Below, in pieces: positions 8,080 through 16,253 of a stretch of 64,000 bases of DNA (the stretch's first letter is position 1; each line of letters opens with the position of its first letter). Source of the DNA: Methanomethylovorans hollandica DSM 15978 (lineage in GTDB: Archaea > Halobacteriota > Methanosarcinia > Methanosarcinales > Methanosarcinaceae); assembly GCF_000328665.1 (NCBI RefSeq), contig NC_019977.1, positions 248,001-312,000 of the forward strand. Reading direction: 5' to 3'. The position numbers were made by a program, and so were the translations under genes. Under the pieces are notes generated by a model. That model made no database searches, was not told the DNA's origin, and saw only the letters and a program-made list of their open reading frames with translations.

Positions 8080-8748
8080 ATCAGCTCAATTTTGATAGTG
8101 TTGAATCTGAAGACATATCTTGAAGGCACGGGTGAGAACTCAGTAAGGATCGCACAGGCATGTAAGGATGTTGCAGACGATTCGGGCATTGACATTGCAG
8201 TTGCTCCGCAGTTCTGCGACATCTATAGGGTGGCTTCCCAGGTGGACATACCTGTATATTCACAGCACCTTGACAGCGTAGGTGCAGGCAGCTTTACAGG
8301 CCATGCCTTCTCTAGATGTATTAAGGATGCCGGAGCAGTCGGCACTCTCATTAACCACTCCGAAAGACGGCTCACGCTTGCTGAGATCGATGCTTCCGTG
8401 CAGGCCGCAAAGAAATCAGGTCTTGCCACAATTGTCTGCACGAACAACGTGCCCACATCCGCTGCCGCAGCTGCCCTGTCTCCGGATTACGTTGCTGTGG
8501 AACCCCCGGAGCTCATCGGTTCAGGTATCCCGGTATCCAAGGCAGATCCAGCAGTTGTCACAGGTTCCGTGGAAGCTATCCTGAAGGTGAACCCTGCAGT
8601 AAAAGTGCTCTGCGGAGCTGGCATTTCCAAAGGTGAGGACCTTGCAGCAGCCCTTGAACTTGGTTCAGTGGGTGTGCTGCTGGCTTCAGGCATAGTGAAA
8701 GCCGCAAGCCCAAAGGCAGCTCTTGAAGATCTTGTAAGCAAGATCTGA
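8080..8748 (+). CDS. tpiA: Triosephosphate isomerase, apparent ATC start
   Basis: Interconverts glyceraldehyde 3-phosphate and dihydroxyacetone phosphate. The 222-residue archaeal-length protein has NLKTY (substrate Asn/Lys), SQHLD (catalytic His), AVEPPELIGSG (catalytic Glu) and a C-terminal phosphate-binding CGAGIS. The start is unusual: AGGAGGGG (8067-8074) is followed five bases later by ATC, and no ATG or GTG fits. From memory, methanogen TpiA proteins begin about five residues before IVLN, which is what an ATC start gives. Alternatives are TTG at 8092, 17 bases from the ribosome site, or TTG at 8050, inside the hairpin and upstream of the ribosome site. Function secure, start inferred. 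Confidence 0.9.
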   Translation: MSSILIVLNLKTYLEGTGENSVRIAQACKDVADDSGIDIAVAPQFCDIYRVASQVDIPVYSQHLDSVGAGSFTGHAFSRCIKDAGAVGTLINHSERRLTLAEIDASVQAAKKSGLATIVCTNNVPTSAAAAALSPDYVAVEPPELIGSGIPVSKADPAVVTGSVEAILKVNPAVKVLCGAGISKGEDLAAALELGSVGVLLASGIVKAASPKAALEDLVSKI

Positions 8749-8784
8749 TGTTATTTTTATTTTATTTTTGCCTTATTTTTATTG
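8749..8784 (+). terminator. T-rich terminator after tpiA
   Basis: GTTATTTTTATTTTATTTTTGC and further T runs follow the tpiA stop immediately. This is the usual form of archaeal U-tract termination. The next gene is convergent, which supports an end of transcription here. Confidence 0.55.
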
Positions 8785-9093
8785 TCAGGGCAGGAAAAAC
8801 CAGCTAATGAACAGCATTATAATAGCTATGCCTATGCGCTTGTGCATGGGTATGTTGATCCCAAAACTGTTGCGCAACATCTCAGAGATGCCAACAGGCG
8901 GTGGAGCTATCATAATTGCCGCCAGGAACAAGGGAATACCTGCAAGCAGGTTCCTTGCTACAAGTATAAGATAGAGGCCCTGCAGTCCAAGATATATTCC
9001 AAAGGCAGATAAGAAGAACAAGCCACCTTTCTGGAATCGCAGGCGCTGGTCAGGGGCCATTTGCATTTTGTCAACAAAACCATTTGTTTTCAT
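8785..9093 (-). CDS. Conserved-looking small membrane protein (102 aa)
   Basis: I do not recognise a named family. The protein has a charged N-terminus (MKTNGFVDKMQMAPDQRLRFQKGG), then three hydrophobic stretches (FFLSAFGIYLGLQGLYLILVA, LLAGIPLFLAAIMIAPP and IGIAIIMLFISWFFLP), so it is a polytopic membrane protein with the N-terminus probably cytoplasmic. It is convergent with tpiA and sits about 100 bases downstream of tyrA on the same strand, so it could be the distal member of the aromatic operon or independent. Confidence 0.65.
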   Translation of the reverse strand: MKTNGFVDKMQMAPDQRLRFQKGGLFFLSAFGIYLGLQGLYLILVARNLLAGIPLFLAAIMIAPPPVGISEMLRNSFGINIPMHKRIGIAIIMLFISWFFLP

Positions 9094-9188
9094 ATTTTCA
9101 CCGGATACTTCCTATGGTGATTGAACTCTCCTGCATATAACAGTAAGCCTTGTGAATATGACAATGCCATGATCAGGCAGCTTTGTGG

Positions 9189-10490
9189 TCATACTCTTAA
9201 CTGGCATCCGATACCACACAGGATCCTTTCTACATCTGTCTGCACTTTTTTTGGCTCCTGATCTGCTAATATACTGATACGGTAGGTAACACTCTTTTTC
9301 TCATGAATGAGGTATGTGTCAATGATCTCAGACTCGACTATGTTCTCATTGCCTGATAGCACGTCCAGTATGATTTCAGGATCAGCATTCTCAGGAACTA
9401 TAACAGATATGTCCCTTCTGTGATGTATGAGATTTTTTCTCTTCCACTCATTCAGCTCCTGAGGTGAAAGCAGTTGTATGTTCTCTATTTTCAGGGATGC
9501 TATTTTTGTTCCTTCTGCAAGCAGAATCTCTGTGGGCGTGACCTTCCGGAGTTTACCAACATGTATCTTTCCCGAGTACACATGCAACAGACCGCACTCT
9601 TTTCCAACAGATGTCAAAAGGTGTTCATATTCGGATATCTTGTAATTGATCAGCTTGTCAGAACGTCTGAGGGCAGGTGACACATCTCCGAAATGCATGG
9701 CTGCATCCTTCATCTTTGTGATGAAACCTTCCAGGTCATGCTCCCTCACCATTTCCGAAGTGCTGTGACATTCCTGAAGGAAGGCATCATGAACTCGAAT
9801 CACTTCCGGGTTCTCCATCTGTATCATCGCATAGAGGTACGGGTTCTGGCCCAGTATCCTGCCAACGAAATCCAGCATTATGTCATACACAGGGCTCATA
9901 AATCTCCTTGATTCTTTCACATTGAAATCAAGCCTGTCCAGTGTTGTACCTATGGTTATGTATGCAAAATGAGTAAGGCCCTGAACTACAGAAACGAATC
10001 TGTCATGTTCCTCAGGACCGACGATCACTACGTGAGCCCCGCTTTCCTCTAGCATCTCTCTGATAACAGGGAACCATTTCTGGCACCTGTCAACTATGGG
10101 TGTCAGGATGAACCTCTGCCCGTGCAGGTTTGGTATGGTAGGTCCGAACATGGGATGAGTTCCCAGGATCTCCACATCAGCAGGAGCGTATTTCTGCATA
10201 GCACGGGTGGGTCCGGTTTTCAGGGAAGTGAGGTCCATGAGCAGGGTGCCTGCTCTCATCAGGGGTGCAACCTCTGCAATGACCTGCTCTGTGATGTCAA
10301 TAGGCACCGAAATAATTACTACGTCACTCTCGGTCACTTCCGAATGCAGATCATGAGCGAACCTAACATCCAGCCTTTCGGCTATCTCTGTATTTCCGCT
10401 CTTGCCCCAGATACTGACATCAAAACCTCTGTTTTTGAAGAAGGTGGAGAACCATTGTCCCATTTCACCGGTACCACCTACTATGAGCAT
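9189..10490 (-). CDS. tyrA: Prephenate dehydrogenase with C-terminal PheRS-beta-like domain
   Basis: Oxidises prephenate to 4-hydroxyphenylpyruvate in tyrosine synthesis. The start is the ATG at 10490 (MLIVGGTGEMGQWF, the Rossmann dinucleotide loop), 2 bases after the aroE stop; upstream codons overlap aroE. The dehydrogenase domain covers about residues 1-280 (GTHPMFGPTIPNLHGQ, QGLTHFAY). Residues 358-433 differ from the usual ACT domain. They read RRDISVIVPENADP, then SEIIDTYL, KKSVTYRISI and GIGCQLR, closely following the ferredoxin-fold anticodon-binding domain at the C-terminus of PheRS beta. A role in sensing phenylalanine or tRNA is speculative. Last core gene of the aro operon. Confidence 0.9.
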   Translation of the reverse strand: MLIVGGTGEMGQWFSTFFKNRGFDVSIWGKSGNTEIAERLDVRFAHDLHSEVTESDVVIISVPIDITEQVIAEVAPLMRAGTLLMDLTSLKTGPTRAMQKYAPADVEILGTHPMFGPTIPNLHGQRFILTPIVDRCQKWFPVIREMLEESGAHVVIVGPEEHDRFVSVVQGLTHFAYITIGTTLDRLDFNVKESRRFMSPVYDIMLDFVGRILGQNPYLYAMIQMENPEVIRVHDAFLQECHSTSEMVREHDLEGFITKMKDAAMHFGDVSPALRRSDKLINYKISEYEHLLTSVGKECGLLHVYSGKIHVGKLRKVTPTEILLAEGTKIASLKIENIQLLSPQELNEWKRKNLIHHRRDISVIVPENADPEIILDVLSGNENIVESEIIDTYLIHEKKSVTYRISILADQEPKKVQTDVERILCGIGCQLRV

Positions 10491-10492
10491 TT

Positions 10493-11314
10493 TCAAGTTC
10501 TCAGTGCTCCCATCACAGCTTCTTTCATCACTTCCACAGGAGGCTCCACGCCTGTCCATATTCTGAAAGCTTCTGCACCCTGGTACACCAGCATCATAAC
10601 ACCGGAAACTGTCTTTGATCCGGCCTTTTCCGCCTCCATAAGCAGTTTAGTCTTCAGTGGATTGTACACAATATCAAAGACCACGAGGCCTGCATGCATC
10701 TGCTCCGCTGTCGCGATGGTAGTTTCCACCTGCGGGTGCATTCCTAAGGTGGTGCAGTTGATCAGCACGTCAGCGCTGGCTATAAGATCGTCCAGCTGCT
10801 CAAGCCCGCATCCTTTTACGTTGCCTGCAACTGCAACATCCTCTGCTAGCCGCATAGCTCTTTCAGGCGTACGGTTGGCAATGGTCACATCTGCTCCGTC
10901 ACTTGCAAGCTGGAAACTGATTCCCCTGGCAGCTCCTCCTGCACCGACTATCAGCACCTTTGCTCCCTCAATTTTCACGCCTGCATCTACAAGAGCCCTT
11001 TCTGCTCCTATCCCATCCGTATTGTATCCCCTTATGCCGTCTTTGAGGTCCACGGTATTGACAGCTCCCATGACTGCTGCAAGGAGATCTGGTTCCACTA
11101 TCTTCAGAGCCTCTTCCTTCAGGGGCACAGTAAGATTCAATCCCCCGAATCCCATAGCATGTGCTCCTTTGATAGCATCTTTAAGTTTTTCCCTGCTGAC
11201 CCTGAAGGCGTGGTAGGTACAGTCCATTCCCTTAGCTTTGAATGCTGCATTGTGCATCACAGGGGATAGTGAATGCTCAATGGGGTCGCCGAAGACAGCA
11301 AATATTTTCTTCAT
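10493..11314 (-). CDS. aroE: Shikimate dehydrogenase
   Basis: Reduces 3-dehydroshikimate to shikimate with NADPH. The 273-residue protein shows the substrate-binding SLSPVMHNAAF motif, the catalytic-lysine segment GGLNLTVPLKEEA, and the GAGGAARG nucleotide loop followed by ANRTPERA. The length is normal. Its ATG overlaps the end of aroD by four bases (ATGA type), and tyrA begins two bases after its stop, so translation of the operon is probably coupled. Confidence 0.96.
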   Translation of the reverse strand: MKKIFAVFGDPIEHSLSPVMHNAAFKAKGMDCTYHAFRVSREKLKDAIKGAHAMGFGGLNLTVPLKEEALKIVEPDLLAAVMGAVNTVDLKDGIRGYNTDGIGAERALVDAGVKIEGAKVLIVGAGGAARGISFQLASDGADVTIANRTPERAMRLAEDVAVAGNVKGCGLEQLDDLIASADVLINCTTLGMHPQVETTIATAEQMHAGLVVFDIVYNPLKTKLLMEAEKAGSKTVSGVMMLVYQGAEAFRIWTGVEPPVEVMKEAVMGALRT

Positions 11315-12015
11315 AACAACAATCTCATCGTTCTCTTCAGTTCTGCTATGTTCAGCTGCCCCGGTGCCACAGCCTCATCAATTGAGCCATAAGTAAGCAC
11401 TGACCCATAGAATGGTGCTATTACTCGTGTATGTTTTCCAATATCGCCCATGGATATCAGGCATACGGGCCTTGTAGCTGCATGAGTTACCCGCAGCAGG
11501 TTCATGGTGTCAGCAGTCGAATTGGCCTTCGCAGCAAACTTGGCTATATCTCCTCCGCTTTGCCATGCCATTTCCAGCATATTCCTGATCTTTTCCATAG
11601 GAGGAGTTCCATTAAAATCATGGTGCGAGACAATAGCTGTCTTGCCAAGCTCGTGTGCAGTGGATATGAGCTTTTCCCGCAGATCGGCCACCGCAGCAAG
11701 TTCCACGTCCACCGCATCCACCACAGGCAAAATATCAAGAAGAAGTTGTATTCTTTTTTCTTCAGTTCCTTCCCATTTGCCACCATCATTCGGTAATCTA
11801 TTGGTTGCAATACATGGAATGTTTACTGCAGCTTTTACTTCTGCAATCATTTTCAGTGCAGACTTAGTATCTTTTATACCAAGCAGGTCCAGCCGGATCT
11901 CCAGCATGTCTGCACCCTGCAAGAGCGCTGCTTTTGCCTGTTCCACGGGAAAGCGGCTTATCACAGCCACAACCCCCGGCCCTTCTGACAGGTCCAAGCC
12001 ACCTATCTTTACCAT
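11311..12015 (-). CDS. aroD: 3-dehydroquinate dehydratase, type I
   Basis: Converts 3-dehydroquinate to 3-dehydroshikimate by a Schiff-base mechanism. Visible residues include EIRLDLLG (substrate Glu/Arg), the catalytic histidine in SHHDFNGTP and the Schiff-base lysine in DIAKFAAKANS. I choose the ATG at 12015 (MVKIGGLDL) because AGAGG lies just upstream and this matches family starts. An ATG at 12030 overlapping the aroB' stop would add five residues. It is about 234 residues, normal for type I, and lies between aroB' and aroE. Confidence 0.95.
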   Translation of the reverse strand: MVKIGGLDLSEGPGVVAVISRFPVEQAKAALLQGADMLEIRLDLLGIKDTKSALKMIAEVKAAVNIPCIATNRLPNDGGKWEGTEEKRIQLLLDILPVVDAVDVELAAVADLREKLISTAHELGKTAIVSHHDFNGTPPMEKIRNMLEMAWQSGGDIAKFAAKANSTADTMNLLRVTHAATRPVCLISMGDIGKHTRVIAPFYGSVLTYGSIDEAVAPGQLNIAELKRTMRLLL

Positions 12016-12026
12016 ATGTCCTCTGA

Positions 12027-13169
12027 TCATTTCTCGATGATCGTTTCCTCTACCTTCATTCCGAAATGCCGGCCTATTTCCTCAAATTTAACCAGAACCT
12101 CGTCCCCGGCTTTCAGGTCGGTGACAGCTATGGGCTTTCCGCCTTTACTCACCAGTTTGATGGTCTCTGCGTTCTGCACGATGGTCTTGACAGTCTTTCC
12201 GTTAAGGTCGGCCTCTATGAGCATAAGGGGCCTTCTCTCTATTTTTACTCTGCCCACGATACCTTTTCTTTGCTCTCCGGCCGCATTAACTATAGCTACT
12301 TCATCACCTGCTTCCAGTTCACACAGGTATTTCGTCTTCTCTCCCACCAGTACATAAGCATGTACCGCTCCGGCATTTACTCTAAATGGCCGTGATGCAA
12401 CATATGGGCTGTCATCAGCTTCCGAATTCACAAGAAAAAGTCCGCAGGATTGTGAGCCTACAAGCATACCTTCCCCGCTTGTCATAAGGTTGCAAGTGTC
12501 CACACATACGCGGTCACCCATGCCCACCTGTTCCACTTTTGTGATTGTAGCAGCTCCAAGTTCAAGGGACTCAACACCAGCCCTTTCTGCCATTCCCACA
12601 GTTTTCTTTATTTCACTTGGGTCGTCAGTATCCAATAACACTCCATCGGATCCATGTTCCATGGTCTCAAGGGAAAGCTTCGCTTCTTCGGAGGTCCTGA
12701 CCCCGGAAATGATCTGTACATCTTTGTCATGCAGTCCTGCAATGAGGTTTTCCAGAGGAATAACCTTCCAGTCAGTGCCTACGGTGATGATATAGTCGCA
12801 GGCTCCAGCCATTTCTGCTGCGAACTCTTCATATTGTTTATTGCGGATGACTACGTACCCGGCTACCTTCAGGCCTTTGCCTTTCAGGCGGGTGGCCGTT
12901 ATTATATCAAAAGAGCCACTGAAATCAGGTGGTAGTGGTTTTGCTCCGTCCCCTTCGCTTCCTTTTCCTACTACAATGATGTCTGCAGCAGATTTTTCAT
13001 CATGGGCAAAAGCTGCAACCTTTATATCTCCCAGTTCTCTTACCTTCTCAACATCATTGGCATCTACCAGTACGTAATCTACACCCGATTCCAGTCCAGT
13101 GGTAATTCTTCCTTTCCTGTCATCCCACCTGCCTTCATCGGCTTTTATCCATACGCTTTTCCTGTTCAT
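12027..13169 (-). CDS. aroB': 3-dehydroquinate synthase II (archaeal AroB')
   Basis: Oxidatively deaminates and cyclises the ADH formed by AroA' to 3-dehydroquinate, the archaeal replacement for DAHP synthase plus AroB. The 380-residue protein begins MNRKSVWIKADEGRWDDRKG, the typical N-terminus. Other family segments are ITVGTDWKVIPLENLIAG and the C-terminal sequence around DRVCVDTCNLMTSGEGMLVGS. I take the ATG at 13169 rather than the GTG at 13187, which overlaps aroA'. It directly follows aroA' in the operon, so the two first steps are co-expressed. Confidence 0.95.
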   Translation of the reverse strand: MNRKSVWIKADEGRWDDRKGRITTGLESGVDYVLVDANDVEKVRELGDIKVAAFAHDEKSAADIIVVGKGSEGDGAKPLPPDFSGSFDIITATRLKGKGLKVAGYVVIRNKQYEEFAAEMAGACDYIITVGTDWKVIPLENLIAGLHDKDVQIISGVRTSEEAKLSLETMEHGSDGVLLDTDDPSEIKKTVGMAERAGVESLELGAATITKVEQVGMGDRVCVDTCNLMTSGEGMLVGSQSCGLFLVNSEADDSPYVASRPFRVNAGAVHAYVLVGEKTKYLCELEAGDEVAIVNAAGEQRKGIVGRVKIERRPLMLIEADLNGKTVKTIVQNAETIKLVSKGGKPIAVTDLKAGDEVLVKFEEIGRHFGMKVEETIIEK

Positions 13170-13183
13170 GTTCTCACGTTGTT

Positions 13184-13981
13184 TCACTTAAGTATCTCAA
13201 GAGCTTCTTCTACAGTACGGTGCTTATGCACTATCTCTGTTATTGCTCTTGTAATTTTTGTGGGTTCCTTGTGCTGGAAAACATTCCTGCCAATGGCAAC
13301 TCCTCTGCTGCCTGCATCAATGGCACCTCTTATCATTTCCAGGAACTCTTCGTCAGTCTCTGTCTTCGGCCCTCCTGCAATTACAACTGGGACCGGGCAT
13401 CCTTCTACAACATCCTTAAATGAATCTATATCTCCGGTATACACTGTCTTGACAACATCTGCTCCAAGTTCTGCCCCCACTCTTGCAGCATGGGCAACCA
13501 TCACAGGATCATGTGGGTTTGTCACCTTTTTGCCCCGTGGATACATCATGGCAAGTAATGGTATGCCCCAGTTATTGCAGTCTTCGGCTACCTTCCCAAA
13601 TTTCTGTAGCTGGTCAGCCTCAGTTTCAGAACCCACGTTCACATGTATGGATACAGCATCAGCTCCCATCTTCATTACCTCTTCCACACTGCAGACCTGT
13701 ACTTTGTTGTTAGGGTCCGGTCCGAGGGATGTGGATGCGCTTATATGGACTATTAAGCCGACATCATGGCCATATCCGCGGTGTCCGTGCTTTATCATAC
13801 CTTTTTGCATGAGTACCGCATTTGCTCCCCCATCTGCTACTTTATTGATGGAATCTGCAATATTTATAACGCCTTTAATGGGGCCATCGGATATGCCGTG
13901 ATCCATTGGTATGATTACCATATTCCTGCTGTTCCTGTCCATTATCCTTTCGATACGTATACTTTTTCCTATTTCTGACAT
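13184..13981 (-). CDS. aroA': 2-amino-3,7-dideoxy-D-threo-hept-6-ulosonate synthase (AroA')
   Basis: First enzyme of the archaeal aromatic amino acid route, a class I aldolase of 265 residues. Family residues are visible: the Asp of PMDHG, MMYPRG and the Schiff-base lysine in [11 protein letters not shown]. The ATG at 13981 (MSEIGKS) has GGAGATC upstream and matches the start of the paralogue at 2230-3021. Position immediately before aroB' supports ADH synthase rather than fructose-bisphosphate aldolase for this copy. It heads the aroA'-aroB'-aroD-aroE-tyrA operon; AT-rich sequence near 14035-14055 is the likely promoter. Confidence 0.94.
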   Translation of the reverse strand: MSEIGKSIRIERIMDRNSRNMVIIPMDHGISDGPIKGVINIADSINKVADGGANAVLMQKGMIKHGHRGYGHDVGLIVHISASTSLGPDPNNKVQVCSVEEVMKMGADAVSIHVNVGSETEADQLQKFGKVAEDCNNWGIPLLAMMYPRGKKVTNPHDPVMVAHAARVGAELGADVVKTVYTGDIDSFKDVVEGCPVPVVIAGGPKTETDEEFLEMIRGAIDAGSRGVAIGRNVFQHKEPTKITRAITEIVHKHRTVEEALEILK

Positions 13982-14102
13982 CTTTATGATCTCCATGTTA
14001 ATACCGTGCTAGTATGTTACATAGTAACATGGTTAAGGTATATAAAGTTATTTAAGAGCGTCAGTAGATTTCAAGTCCTTGCATGTCAGAAAAGGGTTAC
14101 TG

Positions 14103-15479
14103 TCAAATTTTGTCCTCTAAAGTAATGTCCTCTATCACAACACCATCTGAGGTTATTTCATATATCGCAGGACTTTTCACATGGTCGCTGCTTCTCATCT
14201 TGATTATGGATATGGACTTTCGCAAACCGGAAGATGTAAGGCGCTGTTGCAAGATCATGACGCTATCTGCAACTGTTACTATTGGTATATCGCACGTATT
14301 CGAGCATTCTTTACCTTCCGGGTTAAGGCAGGTAAGAAGTGATGTAATACCCAGGTTCCTAAACATTCTTGTGAGAGCAGCTATATGCTCTTTTCTTACT
14401 ATCGGGTCCATAAGAGCATAATCAAAACCATTCACCGCATCCAGGAATATTCTCTGTGCCCCGGTTTGTATGATAGTTTTCTTTAATTGCATCATATGTT
14501 TGTTAGGGTCAAGCGAGGAAGGTAATGTGTGGATTATCTTTACTTTACCTTTTTCTTCCATTCCCTTCAGGTCCCATCCAAAATTAGAAGCATGTAGGTA
14601 TAGTTCTTCTGGAGTTTCTTCAAAATTAATGATGAGCCCCGTTTCTCCTTTTTTTGCCCCTTCTATTACAAATTGGAGTCCAATTACGGTTTTACCGGTA
14701 CCTGTAGATCCTGCAATAAGATTGGAGGAACCTTTGAATAAGCCGCCCCCCAGCATTCCATCAAGCTTGGATATGCCTGTAGAAATACGTTCTTTAGAAG
14801 CAGGTATAGAATGGTCGGCTTGCGCAATATCTTTAGGATAAACGGATATGCCATCAGTTCCGATCTCAAATGTATGCTCTCCTTGTATCGAAGACATACC
14901 ACTTACTTTCATTAATTCGATATATCGCCTGGTAATATGTGTGTCAAAATTTTGCGAGAGGTATATTATATTATCCACTATGTCACTGATCACATTGCTC
15001 TTTACAGCTCCTGATTCCAGAGTTCCTGTAAAGTATACCACTGCATCCCATTCGTTGAGAGCAGCGTTAAGAGAATATATAAATCTTCGCCTTTCAGCTT
15101 CCGGGAATCCGAATCCAATAGGTGTGACAGGATCTATTAGTATCCTGTCAGGTTTAAGTGAACTTACGATATTCCCCAGTTCGACAAGCATGGTGAGCGG
15201 GTCTCTTTCCACACTGCTGACATTAAATGTGCGAATGATAATACTCTCTTCGAAGAAACTGAACCTTGAAAGTATCTGTCGTATCAAAGATTCGGGTTTA
15301 GGAGAAATTGCTACGTACAGCACCTTCTCTCCTTTTTTTGCTGCAGCGCATAGGCTCTGCATTCCAAGGGTCGTTCTTCCTGTACCAGGTGTTCCTGCAA
15401 TGAATGTGGTCGAGGGACTAAGGACCCCTCCACCAAGGACCTCGTCCAATCCCTCTATTCCGGTAGACACGATTTCCAA
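14103..15479 (-). CDS. KaiC-like two-domain RecA-fold ATPase
   Basis: A 458-residue protein made of two KaiC/RadA-type domains, a family common in archaea and usually assigned to signal transduction or motility control. The C-terminal domain has an intact P-loop (GSTGTGKT, near residue 260) followed by INFEETPEEL, matching the acidic pair of KaiC. The N-terminal domain is altered: its P-loop is GTPGTGRTT with Arg35 in place of lysine, and the acidic pair is replaced (AISPKPESL). This suggests one active and one regulatory half. It stands alone on the minus strand, so the context does not reveal its partner. Confidence 0.85.
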   Translation of the reverse strand: MEIVSTGIEGLDEVLGGGVLSPSTTFIAGTPGTGRTTLGMQSLCAAAKKGEKVLYVAISPKPESLIRQILSRFSFFEESIIIRTFNVSSVERDPLTMLVELGNIVSSLKPDRILIDPVTPIGFGFPEAERRRFIYSLNAALNEWDAVVYFTGTLESGAVKSNVISDIVDNIIYLSQNFDTHITRRYIELMKVSGMSSIQGEHTFEIGTDGISVYPKDIAQADHSIPASKERISTGISKLDGMLGGGLFKGSSNLIAGSTGTGKTVIGLQFVIEGAKKGETGLIINFEETPEELYLHASNFGWDLKGMEEKGKVKIIHTLPSSLDPNKHMMQLKKTIIQTGAQRIFLDAVNGFDYALMDPIVRKEHIAALTRMFRNLGITSLLTCLNPEGKECSNTCDIPIVTVADSVMILQQRLTSSGLRKSISIIKMRSSDHVKSPAIYEITSDGVVIEDITLEDKI

Positions 15480-15668
15480 AACAACATCCTCGTGAGATTT
15501 AAATTTATTTACAATATATTATTTATTTCCTATAAGTATTTATTTATACGCATTTAGGCATAGTAAGCTTCACTTTTTTGTGGTGTTCTAAAAGAGCATA
15601 TTAAAAAGAGCATATGTATTTATATTGATTCGCCATACTTGCGATAAATACCCGGGTGGGTCTCTATC

Positions 15669-16238
15669 ATGAAAACAATGAATATTCTTGTTATCAATAA
15701 CTATGGTCAATTTTGTCATCTCATTCACCGTACTATCCGGGACCTGGATATGGATACGACCATAATCTCCAATACTTCTTCCGTAGAAGACATCCTTTCA
15801 AAAGGACCGGACGGACTGGTACTCAGTGGCGGTCCGACTTTGGAAAGGGCAGGCAATTGTGCGCAGTACATAAGGGAGATCGATCTTCCTATTCTTGGAA
15901 TATGTCTTGGGCATCAGGTAATGGCCAAAACATTTAGAGGAGAGATCGGCCCGGGTAAATATGGGGGATATGCCGAGGTTGAAGTAGAGGTCCTTGAAGA
16001 AGATAATATCCTTCAAGGAATGGCTCCCACGACATCTGTATGGGCATCACACGCGGATGAAGTAAAATCTTTACCTGAAGGTTTTATTCAGCTGGCAAGG
16101 TCCGGAATTTGTGAAATAGAAGCTATGAAACATGAACAAAGGCCACTTTATGGGGTTCAGTGGCACCCTGAAGTTGCCCACACAGAAAAAGGCAAGGACC
16201 TTTTCTTAAATTTTTTTCAGGTATGTGAGGATTATTAA
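15669..16238 (+). CDS. guaAA: GMP synthase glutaminase subunit A
   Basis: Class I amidotransferase of 189 residues that supplies ammonia to the separate synthetase subunit (here guaAB at 29793). The nucleophile is the cysteine of [10 protein letters not shown] and the His-Glu pair lies in [10 protein letters not shown]. Being only the glutaminase half is normal for archaea. The first Met is used; MNILVINN three codons later is possible. A TATA-like ATTTATATTG lies about 40 bases upstream. The two subunit genes are 13 kb apart. Confidence 0.95.
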   Translation: MKTMNILVINNYGQFCHLIHRTIRDLDMDTTIISNTSSVEDILSKGPDGLVLSGGPTLERAGNCAQYIREIDLPILGICLGHQVMAKTFRGEIGPGKYGGYAEVEVEVLEEDNILQGMAPTTSVWASHADEVKSLPEGFIQLARSGICEIEAMKHEQRPLYGVQWHPEVAHTEKGKDLFLNFFQVCEDY

Positions 16239-16253
16239 CCCATAACTTTGGTT

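Noticed and set aside
10491-10559. Upstream extension of tyrA (23 extra codons)
   Set aside because: The extension overlaps the end of aroE, is not family-like, and the ATG at 10490 gives the usual start at the nucleotide loop.
10122-11216. Long plus-strand frame opposite aroE/tyrA
   Set aside because: Composition is low in acidic residues and rich in Ser/Pro/Thr, and it is antisense to two well-identified genes. It is a shadow frame.
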